Shown piece by piece: positions 44,501-56,604 of a stretch of 64,000 nucleotides of DNA. Below the pieces are notes generated by a model that saw nothing but the letters and a program-made list of their open reading frames with translations, was not told the origin of the DNA and ran no database searches. A program made the position numbers and the translations under genes. Source of the stretch: Spinacia oleracea (lineage: Eukaryota; Streptophyta; Magnoliopsida; Caryophyllales; Amaranthaceae); assembly GCF_020520425.1 (NCBI RefSeq), contig NC_079491.1, positions 30,929,449 through 30,993,448 on the forward strand, read 5' to 3'. The first letter of the stretch is position 1, and each line of letters starts with the position of its first letter.

Positions 44501-45868
44501 ACCTCTTCTTGATTTGGTGACAACCTTAGTAACACGAGTAGACTTTTGAAGAGCAGTAATGTTATCATCTTTTTCCTCCAAAGGAAACAATACTCCATCA
44601 ATCCCCTGAACCGAGATCCTACCATCTGTGTAAATATCCGGGTCAAACAAATACGCCGAACCCTCCCCTTGCCCGAACTTGACCGACCCGTCCGCCTCCT
44701 CAGCGGCCATCTTATGTGGTAACCTCAAAGTGTCATACTTTATCTTCCCAAATCTTCTCACTGCATTGTACATACTTTCTTCTGTTTGGTATTCCGGTAT
44801 AATATGGTAGTACATGATCTGCTCCGGCGCCCCAGGTTCCGATAATTGGTCAGTCGTAAGCTTCGCCATCGCCTCGTCGTTGGGGGCTAATACCGTAATT
44901 GTATATCCTTCTGATACAAGTCTTCCCATTTCGGTGGCCAAGGAGGTGAGGTTCACAAGGATATCAGCAAGCTCATTGTACCCTCCGTACTGTACTAGCG
45001 TTGTAATAAAATCTTTAACCTGCGCCTCACCATTGAAATGGTGGTGCGACCCGCCTGGTCCCGGCGCCGGAGCCGGGGCAAGTCCAGGACCTGGCGCCAT
45101 CGCTGCATAGATTGGGAGTGCCGGTGGGGCGCCAGGTGGTGGTGGTGGTGGTGGACCCGCGGCCTTCTTACTCTTCTTAATCAATTTATTAGTCCGTGGG
45201 TCCACCACAGGTGCTCCCTCCGGAATCACAGCTGAGATAGAGCGGAGGTTACGGCGGCGATTAAAATCCTCCAACACCGACTGTGGGACCAGTAGACGCT
45301 CAATCCCGTGGATCACACCGTCGGGTCGAACAATATCATTTGGGCGGATAACCTTAGCGAGATCCACAGTCTTATCCCCGGATTTCTTATGCCGATGCAA
45401 ATGGACCTTCTCATTGGAGAGAGTAAGATGATGACGTCCCTCGGAACCATGAGCCGGCCATCCCTTGGAGTCAACTCGGGCAGGAATAACATGAAATAAG
45501 AGGAGAGTCTGTAGAGAACGAAGATTCCCGGGTTCGAGGAGGAATCGCTTGAACTCGGGGTCTAAGTCACGCTCTAAAGCCTCATTCTTAGGAGCAAAGA
45601 TGGTGATATTTTGGTTCCCAACCACATCCTCAAGCTTTTGGAGAAGAAGAGCTTTCTCAACTAACTCGGCGAGCTCAGTATAATGTGAGTCGAGTAACGC
45701 AACGAGGACGGAATTAGAGTTGATTTGAACTGGAGAATTAGCGGCTGGGGATGTAGTTTTAGCGGGTCGAGCAGGCAATGCCGTGGATATTGATAAAAAG
45801 AGGAGAGAGAAAATGAAGAGGCAGCCATATTTGCGAAGGCCACCCATGGCAGCAGCTGCAACAACCAA
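41595..45868 (-). CDS. FLA17: fasciclin-like arabinogalactan protein, FLA17 type, two exons
   Basis: FLAs are secreted cell-wall glycoproteins linked to wall architecture and adhesion. Exon 1 (44503-45868) and exon 2 (41595-41662, 68 bases) join in phase 1 across a 2,840-base intron (GTAATT donor, ATCAG acceptor), giving 477 residues ending KLLETTCWMLGSMVQRFNAC plus Gln. Reading past the donor gives a false end NFFYLFHWMN. A signal peptide covers about residues 1-30 (core CLFIFSLLFLSIS; Met8 is an alternative start). FAS1 domain 1 spans about 52-200 (NITIFAPKNEAL, LLLFHVIP, GVIHGIERLLVP). A Pro/Ala linker at 237-272 carries AP/PAP arabinogalactan glycosylation motifs. FAS1 domain 2 spans about 283-431 (ITVLAPNDEAM, YYHIIPEY, VQGIDGVLFPL). 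N-glycosylation sequons are at N87, N306 and N436. There is no C-terminal GPI signal, as in the FLA15-18 group. The exact paralogue number is inferred. Confidence 0.9.
41663..44502 (-). other. FLA17-type gene intron
   Basis: It is AT-rich intron sequence. The complement frame at 43570-43767 has no recognisable domain. No complete transposon ends were found. A missing exon for the 40593-40813 candidate could be here but I could not see one. Confidence 0.6.
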
Positions 45869-46338
45869 TTCAATACAAATGTGGATCGATCTGTTTTCTT
45901 TTTAGAAATAAAATTAAAAAAAAATATTGTAGAGAAAAAAAGAAATGAGAGAGAGAGTTCAGAAAAGATGCAGAGTGAAGAACAATAGAAGAAGAGAGGG
46001 GGAATGGGGGGAGAAAAGGGAGGAAGGGGGAGGAGGAGAGAGAAAGAGTGAGTAACTATGGTTTGGTGGAAGAGTGTCGGCTCAGTTTAGTTTTGTGGTT
46101 CTTTTAGGAAATGAGAGATGACGTGGAAATATGTTATTGGACTGTCATGGAGGGTAAGGTGAAAGGGTTGAGGGTAAAATGGGAAATTAGAGAAGAAGGT
46201 TCGGACAGCCTGGAAGTGGGGACAACACGGACCTAAGTTAGTACAGTAAGTGGCTAATTAAACTGAAGCCAAGCTAAGCTAAGCTCAGTTGAGTTGTTGT
46301 TGTCCCTCTATCGGCCATGTGGTTTGACCAGAGACTTC
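45869..46338 (-). promoter_or_regulatory. FLA17-type gene leader and proximal promoter
   Basis: Upstream of the ATG on the minus strand is a CT-rich leader (GA-rich as given, about 45940-46050), usual for plant 5' untranslated regions. The hAT MITE at 46339-47222 begins about 470 bases upstream of the start codon. I could not fix a TATA box. Confidence 0.4.
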
Positions 46339-47222
46339 AAGAGCTGTCAAAAACTGACCCGACCTGAAAATCCGACCTGAACCGACCGAACCCGTAACCG
46401 ACCATGACCCGAAATTACGGTAAAACAGGTAACCCGAAACCCGACCTGTACCCGACCCGAAAAACCGATAACCGATTTTAACCCGATGTTGTAACACCCG
46501 AACCCGAACCCGACACCCGACCCGAAAATGACCGATAACCGAACTGACCCGACCGAACAATGACCCGAACTCGATTCGATACCCGATCCGATGTCAACCC
46601 GAAACCGATTGTAACTCGATGAAACCTGCTATTGACCCGACCTGTGACAACCGCTACCCGATTTACCCGAGTTATCAATGACACGATCAAATATTAACTT
46701 CAACGATAAATCTATTTTAATTATTTATTGCTAGATACCGAAAAATTTAGCTCTAAAATAAGTTAAACAAAATTTTTTAGAATATAAAATAATTAAAATG
46801 TATAGGTTAATTATCAGACCCGAGTTTGACCCGTCCCTGAGAGTGACCCGACCTGAATTCTATTTGATTTGATTATTATCCGATCCAAACTAAGACCCGG
46901 ACCCGAAAATAACTGTGTTGCAAACCGACTTAAACCCGACTCGATAAGACCCAAACCCGAAATTATCTGCTACAAATCGACTTAAACCCGACCCGATAAG
47001 ACCCGAACCCGAAATCAAACCTGACCGAAATGTGACCTGACCCGAACCCGACCTGAACCCGGGATAAGAAAAAACTCGACATGATCCGACCTGAAATCGA
47101 CCCGACCGAACCCGAACTCAACCCGGATGGAATATTGACCCGACACGACCCGACCTGATCATGACCGAGACCCGGGATGACCCGACCCAAACCCGACCCG
47201 ATGACCTGTTTTGACAGCTCTA
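46339..47222. mobile_element. large hAT-type MITE rich in ACCCGACCCGA motifs
   Basis: The left end AAGAGCTGTCAAAAACTGAC and the complement of the right end (TAGAGCTGTCAAAACAGGTC) are inverted repeats like those at 13921-14436. The flanking 8-mers GAGACTTC and GACACTTG match at 6 of 8 positions, a decayed hAT-length duplication. Both arms consist of ACCCGA/ACCTGA repeats; a 130-base AT-rich core is at about 46680-46815. Complement frames 46285-46560, 46478-46690 and 46963-47238 translate the repeat into Gly/Arg/Ser/Val-rich strings and are not genes. Confidence 0.8.
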
Positions 47223-48232
47223 GACACTTGTGAGGCAATTACCGGCATTGCTTCCCATTTCTTCAAGTCAATTCTCCTTTTTTATTTTTTTATCTTTACT
47301 TTGTGGTAAAGAATTACTATACAAAAGTTAACTTCCTAACTTCTTTTATTTTAATGTTAATGTTAATGTTAATGATATTATTGGCTGGTATTGAATTATG
47401 GAGAAAACTTCAACTATGTGTTTATTTAGCTTTGTTATTAAGATTACAAGCTTTTTAAGTTTTCCTTCCTATAAGGCAAAGAGTAACAATGTGGTATCAC
47501 CTATAATTGAACACTAAATGCTCGAAAGCTTAAATTTTGCTTTAATCCGCAGCAACTCTACTTGACTGCGAGTACTTCTTATAGTTTTTGTTTTTTCATA
47601 GTTGTTATATTTCATTATTAATCTAGACAAAAATATATGTATCAACAGCCTACATATGTTCCATTTATGTAATGAGTTTGTGTGCATTTTAGGGCTTTCT
47701 AAACTATATCAAATTGTTGTTTCTTATAAGTGCAACAATTACTGTGTGGGTCATAAACCCTATGAATGGTCCTAATATAAATATAATAAAGCTAATATCC
47801 TAATGAAATGTGGATTGAAGTTGTAATACAAATATAGAAGTTTTATCATAACTATCGTCTTCTTATACGAAACACTAGTTGAATCGATCGATATTGTTTA
47901 GTACTTTGAGCCAAAAACTCCACATTTAACGATGATATAGACGTAAGATGGATAAGCGCTATGCCGATATATTGTCTCATATATTGTAAAATAGACATAT
48001 TGCCTTAATTATGGGCCATTATTCCTTAATGGCTGGTCCAATATGAGCCCATTACATTTCTCACTATCAAAAACAAAAATAAAAAATAAGCATTGGTGTT
48101 GTATTAATATAATGAGCGAGGTTCTTTGCTTCATAAACCTATTACCAAACCCTTGTTTTCTACTTGTACCCTTTTTTGTCCTTTAGCTTTGCTTTAAGAA
48201 TTGGAGAGTAAACGGCCTCGATCGGCTGATGG
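47223..48232. other. AT-rich intergenic DNA
   Basis: No gene or element ends recognised. Confidence 0.45.
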
Positions 48233-48390
48233 CTAAGGCCTAAAGCCGAAGCCGAGCCGATAGTTGAACAAAATAAAAGCCGCACAAAGAATATCGAACG
48301 CGGGGCCCGCCAAAACGCTGTCGTCCCTGTGATGTCTTCCTGAACTTGAAGATGAGCTGTCTGTGTCTTCGATTAATAAGCCCACCGCAA
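48233..48390 (-). CDS. candidate terminal exon, unrecognised product
   Basis: On the minus strand an ATTTTGTAG acceptor precedes a 51-codon open stretch reading AVGLLIEDTDSSSSSSGRHH, then DDSVLAGPAF, ending LGFGFRP and TAG. It is clearly GC-richer than its surroundings. Upstream, a frame ending LCRLS at a CAC|GTACAAG donor (48481) would join in phase with a 90-base intron, but it has no start codon and would need another exon. I do not recognise the family; it may be a gene remnant. Confidence 0.25.
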
Positions 48391-48950
48391 CTACAAAATT
48401 ATAATTATATTAAAACTAAAAACAGAAATACCTATAAATTAAAATAATAAAAATAGTTATACTATTAGAAGAACTTGTACGTGACAAACGGCAAAGTTTT
48501 GACGACGACGTAATTTCTGCCGGAAGGGCATTAGTCTCCGTCAATTGTCTCACTCTAAATGTTACGTAGAAATAATAGGTGTTGTTTTAATTGTCAAAAA
48601 TAAAAGAAAAAGAAAAAGGTGAAGTATCCTTTAACTATGGTGTACATATAAGAATTAAGCAACACCTAATAACATAACTTTATTACTTTTTTATTATAAG
48701 ACAAAATTCACAAAACTTCCATTAACCTCATTTATCATGCATTATTTATCCTACTTTCGTCATTATAAAAGGTGACACGTTTTATTACAAACTTAAAGAC
48801 CAAGGTTAGCTCAACTCTAGTGGATTTTAGCGTGTACGAAGCACTGCTACGTGCATATGACTCATCTAGTTTTAAAATTAGATAAAATAATTTGTAGCAT
48901 TGAAGTGGATAAGTTTTGACAAAGTTTTAAATTGAGTCTTGAAAAACTAA

Positions 48951-49309
48951 GAGCAACATTAATTAGTGTCAAGTCTTAAAACTTGAATTTTACTGACATG
49001 GGCACATGACATATGACTCACCTAGTTTTAAGATCAAACATAATCAGTTTGTAGCATTTGAAGTGGGTTAGTCTTAAAAAATTCTTAAATCGAGTTTTGA
49101 AAAACTAAGACTCAGCTTAAAACTCAATGTGGGAGTTAAATAATAATAATAAATAAGATGTTATGTTATTTTATATGTCTTAAATGAGTTTGAGGGGTGA
49201 AGAGCTAAATCTGGATGAGTCTTAACAACATTTAATTAATAAAATATTAGTGGAAAGTTGACATGAGATATGAGAAAAGTCTTAAGATAAGACCCCTTTG
49301 ATGTTGCTC
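48951..49309. mobile_element. Tourist-like MITE, left member of an end-to-end pair
   Basis: Ends are GAGCAACATTAATT and (complement of right end) GAGCAACATCAAAG. TAA flanks are at 48948-48950 and 49310-49312. Both arms carry AAGTCTTAA words. It is non-coding. Confidence 0.75.
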
Positions 49310-49312
49310 TAA

Positions 49313-49666
49313 GAGCAAGATCAAGGGGGTCTTGTCTTAAGATTTTCTTCATTTGCCATGTCAGCATTTCATTAATATTAAATAATTAAATTATTGTTAA
49401 GACTCCTTAAGATTCAATCAAATTTAGCTCTTCACCCATTAAATCATTTAAGACTTGTAAATTTATGTAAAATATCATTTTATTATTTAATTTAACTCAT
49501 ATATCAAGTCTTAAGTTGAGTCTTAATTTTTCAAGACTCACTTTAAGACTTTGATAAAACTTGTCTACTTCAATGCTACAATTTATATATGTCTGATCTT
49601 AAGATTGATGAATCATATGCCATGTCAGCACAATTCATGTCTTAAGACGTGGGGCTGATCATGCTC
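49313..49666. mobile_element. Tourist-like MITE, right member of an end-to-end pair
   Basis: Ends are GAGCAAGATCAAGGGGGTC and (complement of right end) GAGCATGATCAGCCCC. The TAA at 49310-49312 is shared with the left member and a third TAA follows at 49667-49669. Same family as the left member. Confidence 0.75.
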
Positions 49667-49734
49667 TAAGACTCAACTAATTAAGACTCTTCGTGTGAGT
49701 TGAATAAAATAATATATGGTGCATAAACTATTTG

Positions 49735-49920
49735 TCTAATATTAATAAGAAACAAAATATGCCAATATCCTTAATGGTAATTTTATATATTAAACAGCTA
49801 ACGCCTATCAGCTAATTTACCAAACACTTTTACACAAACAGCTAATTCAACCAGTTAGTCAAACCAGCTAATACAAACAAGCTATTAGCTAATAACTAAC
49901 AACTCCTAACCAAACAAGAT
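49735..49920. repeat. right-end fragment of the GCCAACAGCCAA MITE family
   Basis: TTAATGGTAATTTTATATAT, then AACAGCTAACGCC and CAAACCAGCTAATACAAACA, resemble 37215-37352 and the right arm of the 26507-27608 element. It ends AACTCCTAACCAAACAAG. Confidence 0.4.
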
Positions 49921-50489
49921 TATAGTGAAATGATGACATGGCATATGAAGAAAGCCTTAAGAAAAGACCCCTAATAATTTAGTCAATTGATAAAAGAATT
50001 GTTAGAAGTAATTAATTAGGTAAATTAAGAGACTCGTTGAATAAAAGCTTTTTAAGTGCAATGAGAAGTATTAACAACCTAAGTTCAATGAACATTGGCC
50101 TAATCATAGTTATGTAGCTAAGTGGCCTTTCGCTATTACATATATACTGTATTATTGTCTTTATTGCAAAGTTATACAAATCAACCCCTTAATATTTGAC
50201 GCCCTACCTAAAACACAATAAAAAACTTGACTCAATTTGTAACACTTTTACCTTAGAGAACATGACTCGAGTAAGACTAGTTACCTTAAATTCTAAATGT
50301 TTGAGGTTCAAATCTTACCGAATGATAATGTTTGCCTAGTTGGGGGTGAGATTTTCTTCTCATTTTCGCCTACTCCAAAGTGTTTGGCTTGTAAACGTTG
50401 GGTCAAGAAACTACGTACAAAGGGTTAAAAATAATGCAAAAAACAGTGTTGTTTTGCCTTCGGAGCAGGCTGTAGGTACTAGGTATTGT
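49921..50489. other. intergenic with a possible SINE-like segment
   Basis: At 50255-50400 the plus strand reads GAGTAAGACTAGTTACC followed by GTTTGAGGTTCAAATCTTAC, which could be pol III A and B boxes at tRNA spacing. No tail or target duplication was found, so this is tentative. Confidence 0.3.
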
Positions 50490-50759
50490 TACTACAAGAA
50501 ATTATACCATTAACGATGGGAAATTCCGTCGTAAAAGGCCAATAGTCGTTGATTAACGACGGAATTTCCTGTCGTGAATCCGTCATAAAAGGGGGGCGTC
50601 GTTAATGAAAAATTCCGTCGTTAACCCGTCGTAAAAGACATTTGCGACAGTTGTTCCCGTCTTTATTTTTGGTTGTTATCCCCGTCGCAAAAGGCTTTTG
50701 CGGCAGGATTTTTGACCCGTCGTTATTAGGTTGTCGTTAAAGTACAAATTCTTGTAGTG
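50490..50759. mobile_element. small non-autonomous CACTA element
   Basis: The ends are TACTACAAGAAATT (first base of CACTACAAGAA mutated) and AATTCTTGTAGTG. A perfect three-base duplication TGT flanks it (50487-50489 and 50760-50762), as expected for CACTA (En/Spm) elements. The interior repeats CCGTCGTTAA/TTCCGTCGT words. It is 270 bases and non-coding. Confidence 0.8.
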
Positions 50760-50762
50760 TGT

Positions 50763-52631
50763 GGTCATGTTGTTTATATATTTTTCGATAAATAAAACTG
50801 AAAGGAACATTTTACTCCATAATAATAAATACAGAATTTAACATTAAACTCCTTTATGTAACAATACTTTGATTTCTCTATTTATTTTTTTTATAATTGC
50901 GTCATTCAACTTCTACACTATTCACATACTTAATTTAATTTACAATACTTTACACAGTAAAATATTTATACAATTATATGTAAAAGAAAATAGTTATATT
51001 TATGAGTATTATATTATATTAGCTTAAAAGAAATATGATCAAACTTTATACTCCTCGTTATTTATTGATTGCCAAATCATTTTTTTTTTTTGATTGCATA
51101 CTCATCATTCCTCTATATATATATATTTTTTTTTTGAGGGAAACTCATCATTCCTCTATATGATAAACCAATAGTAATACACTATTACCCCTACTAGGGG
51201 TTTGGTCGGTGTTTGAGCTAGGTTTCGTTAGGCTCTCTTTCTTATTATTGTAAAGTCACTAAGCGTATGTACTTCACCTGAAAATGATTTTCAGGTTATC
51301 CGTCTAATTATATAAAAAAAACACTAATACGTACCCCTACTCCGTATGTAACATCACAATTCACAACCACCACCGTAGGCTCACACATATCAACCACCAA
51401 TTGCTATTTGCAACTTATGATAGGTTTATTTTGTAAATTGCAAAAAAAATCATGTCCGGTTTCAATTCATAATAATTAGGTATTGAGAATTGAATCAGCA
51501 ATGGGAAGCTTATTGCCCCCATTGATCATCGGAGTTTAAGTCTCTAACTATAGTAAAAGTTTTACTCATAACATGCTGACGGACCCTAACAATCAAATTA
51601 AGAAGTACGGAATACTCTGTAAGGTATAATAATCTAACTACCAAAGTAACAATCAAATTAAGAAGTACGGAATACACTGGAACACCCAATCACGTCCAGT
51701 ATGAACTTGTAATAATACACAATAATGTTGGTCATAAATTCATAATAAGCTCATCTATGTAATAATCGTCAAACCCTAACAAGTAACAACCAAATTAAGA
51801 AGCACGGTATCGTACCAACAACTAGTACCCACTACCCACCCCGAGGGCCAATACCAATATCTAACCATTAATATATATACTATATAGGTACCACCACTGC
51901 TTATGTATTAGGCCACATTTCCTGTTTGTTCCCTTCTCTTTTCCTAGCAACGCCACTAACTTCCTGTTGCTATGGAAATATAAAAGTTAAAATAATAATA
52001 ATAAAAAAAAAAGGTCCAAAATAAATGGTTGTTAATAATCTTGTTATTATTGAAAGTTAGGTGGGCACTCTTTGTTCTCTTGGTGCAGCGCAGCCTTTAA
52101 CTCACAGAGTTACAGAGTCATATGTCGGTGCTAATACCATCTGTGTTATTCACAATGTCAATGACGATTCTTCAACAATTTAATTTGAGAGCCAATAGAA
52201 CAATTAGATAGTATATTACGAAACTTATAAAATAGTAAGTAATTATATGAACAATAAAGGTTACTATGTATATAAAAAGGATACTAATTAAAGAAAATTA
52301 TTGATTTTGGATCCACACTATATTATTGTGGACCAGGTCCACACAAGTGTAATCCATGTACGGATTACATTTTAGAGGAAACGTTACTACAGTATCACTA
52401 TTTTCATTTTTGTCAGACTAAAAAGGTCAATAATGTAAACGAGATTATACATTCTTTTTCATAGAAAAAGATTTAAGAGAACATCAAACGACAATAACGT
52501 ATACAAGATTACATATTCCTTAATTTGGGTAGAAAGAGATTTAAGAGAATATCAAAGGATAATAATGTTGTTATAATACGAAAATTAGAACAAACTTATA
52601 TGATTTAATTTGCTGAATGAAGAACAATTGT
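50763..52631. other. AT-rich intergenic DNA with a short direct repeat
   Basis: AACAATCAAATTAAGAAGTA followed by CGGAATAC occurs at 51589 and again 60 bases later at 51649, with a third imperfect copy at 51789. No gene is seen. Confidence 0.45.
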
Positions 52632-53299
52632 TGTGTTGTAGACACCCACTGTCATAAAAGACGATTTCGCGTTACCTCTGGGTGCAGTAGAACAGAAATC
52701 GGTCGCCCTCTACGATTAGCGGAACGCCGACTTTGTGTGCACTCATAAAACCGGATGGAGTCAGAACATATGCCCAAAACCGTGAGAGAGAGAAGATTGT
52801 ATTTTGATTTTCTGGAAAATGTGTTTGAAAGTTTCTGTGTTTTGAATTGAACCGGAATTCTAATTAAGTAATCAGAATTGAGGGAAAGCAGTCATGTAAC
52901 GGCCAAAAAATGAACATAAATAATTAATGTTGTAACGGACGTCATTAGAACCGCATTCCCAAGAACCCAAGTACGAAGGCCAACGGCCCGAGCCCGGCCC
53001 GGCTCGGCGCGCGCGAGTGTGTGTTATATGTCCACACATACCACTCTCACACTTTCTTAAACAAGAGTTACACTCATTCCCCAATTAATAAACAAGGAGA
53101 ATATGAAGAGTTTTTTCAATGTGAGACTCTCTTATTTTACACTCATTTCTTTGTGTTTCCCAATGAGAAGTTCCAACAATCCCACACAAGTTCGAAGATG
53201 TGGAAAAGAAAGAAAAAAGAGAAGGATATTGGTTTTGGGCAAGACAAAACAATTGAATAGGTGTCAATGTCTTTCGACTTGAATTAACAATTAGTGACA
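52632..53299 (-). mobile_element. probable 3' LTR of the Copia element
   Basis: It lies at the expected place after the Copia RNase H region on the minus strand. On that strand it would begin TGTCACTAATTG and end CTACAACA, fitting TG...CA. It is GC-richer (AACGGCCCGAGCCCGGCCCG region at 52981-53000) and contains a plausible transcript start zone. The partner LTR is right of the window, so limits cannot be confirmed by comparison. Confidence 0.4.
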
Positions 53300-56200
53300 T
53301 TTAAGATATGATCTTTTTCCTACCAAGTGACTTTCGTATTGAACTTGATAGGGAGTTAGAAACCCGTCACTCAAAGCACGCAACTGGATATGTATGATAT
53401 TCTGACTCCGCGAATAAAGTGACGTCTTATACTGGTCATACGTCCGACCTAGATATGCTCATAGGTGCTATAGAGAATAGCCCATATCGCAATGCTCATA
53501 GGAAGCTATCACACGTCCACACCTACGTAGGTGAATCCCATCAAGTGTGAGCTACCTTCACACCACCAAAAATATGGTATGGGTTCATTAAGAGTTGTAT
53601 ACTAGCTTAACCTCTTTCCGTTTGTAGCAAGCACATAATAACATTTAGGGGATGGGAAAAAAAATTGTGCTTCCGAATTATAACATAATGTCGTCCTTTG
53701 AACTCTGTGGGTAGGAGTTCGTTATTTTACAATTCATCCAATGGTCCTCAAGCCCATCCTTTCCGATGTTTCCAAAACTAGTTTTTTATACAGTATTCAT
53801 TTCAAACTTTACATAGTCTAGTGATATCACTCCACTTGACAACAATTCTTTGACGACCTTATGCCTGAAACGAATGTGCCTTCTCTTCCCATTGTAGGCG
53901 TGGTTGTTTGCCACAGCAATAGCCGCCTGCGAATCACACTGAAGTGCAACTGAAGGAGTTTGCTTCCCCCACGGCGGAATATCTGCAAGCACGTTTCTCA
54001 ACTATTCTGCCTCGTGACCTGCCAATTCAAGAGAAACAAACTCAGACTCCATAGTAGACATAGCAATACAAGATTGTTTGCAAGATTTCCAAGATACAAC
54101 TCCCCCCCCCCCCCCCCCAAGGTGAATACATAACCACTGGCAGAGTTAACTTCATCATTGCCAGAAACCCAGTTGGCATCACAATAGCCTTCCAACACTC
54201 CTGGAAACTTGGAGTAGTGCCTCTAATCCATGATACCCTTAAGGTACCTAAGAAATCTCTTCAAAGTATCCCAATGTTCATGACTTGGGTTATGAGTGTA
54301 CCTGCTGAATCTACTCATAGAATAAGCAATGTCAGGTCTAGTGTAGTTCATGAGAAACATAACACTACCAATAACCTTAGTATATTAGGATTGGCTAACA
54401 AGATCACCATTATTTTTCTTTAAGTGGATGTTTGGATCATATGGAGTCCTAACTGGATCGACGTCAAATGAGTTAAACTTTTAAAGTAATTTTTCAACAT
54501 AGTGAGTTTGGCTAAGACAAATGCGCTCCGTTTGGAGTTCTTTTGATTTCACTCCCAAAATCACATCTGCCTCACCCATATCTTTCACTTCAAATTTAGA
54601 ACTCAGAATTTTTTTGGTCTCATTTACTCGATCCAAGTTAGTCCCAAAAATTAGCATATCATCCACATAAAGATAAATAATCACACAACCATCAGAATCA
54701 TGCTTAGAGTAAACACAGGAATCCCCTTCATTTACATGGAACCAATTACATGTCACGGTCTTGTCAAATTTGTCATGCAATTGCTTTGAAGCTTGCTTAA
54801 GTCCATACAACGACTTGACTAATTTACAAACCTTATTCTCTTGCCCAGGAACAACAAACCCTTCTGGTTGAACCATGTAAATCTCCTTATCCAAATCACC
54901 ATTCAAAAAAACAGTTTTAACATCCATTTGATGCACAACAAGATCATGTACAAGCAAGAGAAATCAAAGTTCTAATAGTAGAAATTTTAGTGACAGGAGA
55001 GTAGGTATCAAAATAATCAATACCATGTTTTTGGGTGAATTCCCTTACCACAATTCTAGCCTCATACTTGTCAATGGATCCAGTAGATTTCAATTTTTTT
55101 TCCTAAAGATTCATTTACAAGTACTGGGCTTGCAACCCCTAGGCAAATCAACCAACACGCAAGTATTGTTACTTAGGATTGACTGAGTTTCACTATCTAT
55201 TGCCTCTTTCCAAAATACTGCATCAACATATTTTATTGCCTCTTCGTAGGTATGGGGATCATCTTCCAAAACGAAGACGCACTACTACAAAAAAGGGAAT
55301 AGAGAACTGTTAAAATAGGCTTTATAGGATGCCTTAGGACCGATCTCCTGCTAAGCGATCTCTATAGTTTATAGGACGGTCAGGATAGGCGTTTTGTATA
55401 CCTTGGTATAGAGAACTGTTCTCTAACACGACTGTCTTCTATATCCTTCTTAAAATCATGAAATAAAACCATTTTATATTGCTTAAATAGAAGACGGTTT
55501 GGTTAGATAACAGTTCTCTATTCTTCTTTTTTATTTAAAAAATATTAATTTGTTTGTTTTTTAATTAAGAATTAATGAAAAATTCTAACTAAAAATACGG
55601 ATCAACTTAAGAATTACGGTTACATAGTTTCCAAGTTTCAAGTACAAACGATCAAAATTACAAGGAAAATATAATAAAAGCACTTCTTGTAAAAGATAAA
55701 AATGAACAATGAGCAAAAGATAAAAATAATTCATATTAACACTTTAATTCATATTTCACTTTTTCACTGGAACAATGAACAAAAGATAAAAGTACTTCGT
55801 AATAATTACCGTAGATATCACAAAGGGAAATACAAAAATTAGAAAACAATGCTATCGGAATCGAATACCGGATAAAAAACATATTAACTATCATCCGTAT
55901 CAATGCTATCGGAACCAAAACCCACTCATTTGTTGAATTACGTTTCCCACTAAGGTTTCCTCTGAATCTTTCATCGAATATAAAAGTAACCCACTTGAAA
56001 TTAAAGTTGTTAAATGAAAAATGCCATCTTCCAAACTACACTATTTTTTATTATTGCCTAATCCATGATGATTAACATATGGATTGCTCTCATTTGGGGT
56101 TGCTTCCGTTAACCTTGAACTCGGGTTTTGATTTGTCCACCTCCCGGTGTATTCTGATGAGTCGAAGATTATTCATGATGGAGGAGATGCAAAGATGTCG

Positions 56201-56604
56201 AATATTAATCCATTTGGGGTTGTAGATGATTGAATTTCATCGTTACGAAACATATTTGAAACCGCGTATTGATTTTGCGGGTAATGGGGTTAGGATTTTA
56301 GATATGATTTTATCAAGAAATACACGAGTAAAATTATCAGCTTGATCAAACAAATTTTTTGGGATTATGGATCAATGAGAGGTTGAGATATTAGATAAGG
56401 ATTAAAGAATTAGAGAAGTGTTAGAGAAAATGATGGGAGGTAGTAGGTTAAGAATTAGAATGACGGCTCACAATCTCTCATATAGTATTGGTATACAATA
56501 ATCGTATTAGGTTAAGTGACTTACTCAAAATATTGGATGGGAAGTGAAATATTTATTTTTAAAATAAATTAAGCCCTAAACTAGGAAACGCCTATGTTGC
56601 TTAG

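Noticed and set aside
44814..45499. Several open frames on the plus strand opposite the FLA exon
   Set aside because: They are shadows of the GC-rich FLA coding sequence in the other strand and have no family features.
46285..47238. Three overlapping Gly/Arg/Val-rich open frames on the complement
   Set aside because: They translate the ACCCGA repeat arms of a hAT MITE with clear terminal repeats.
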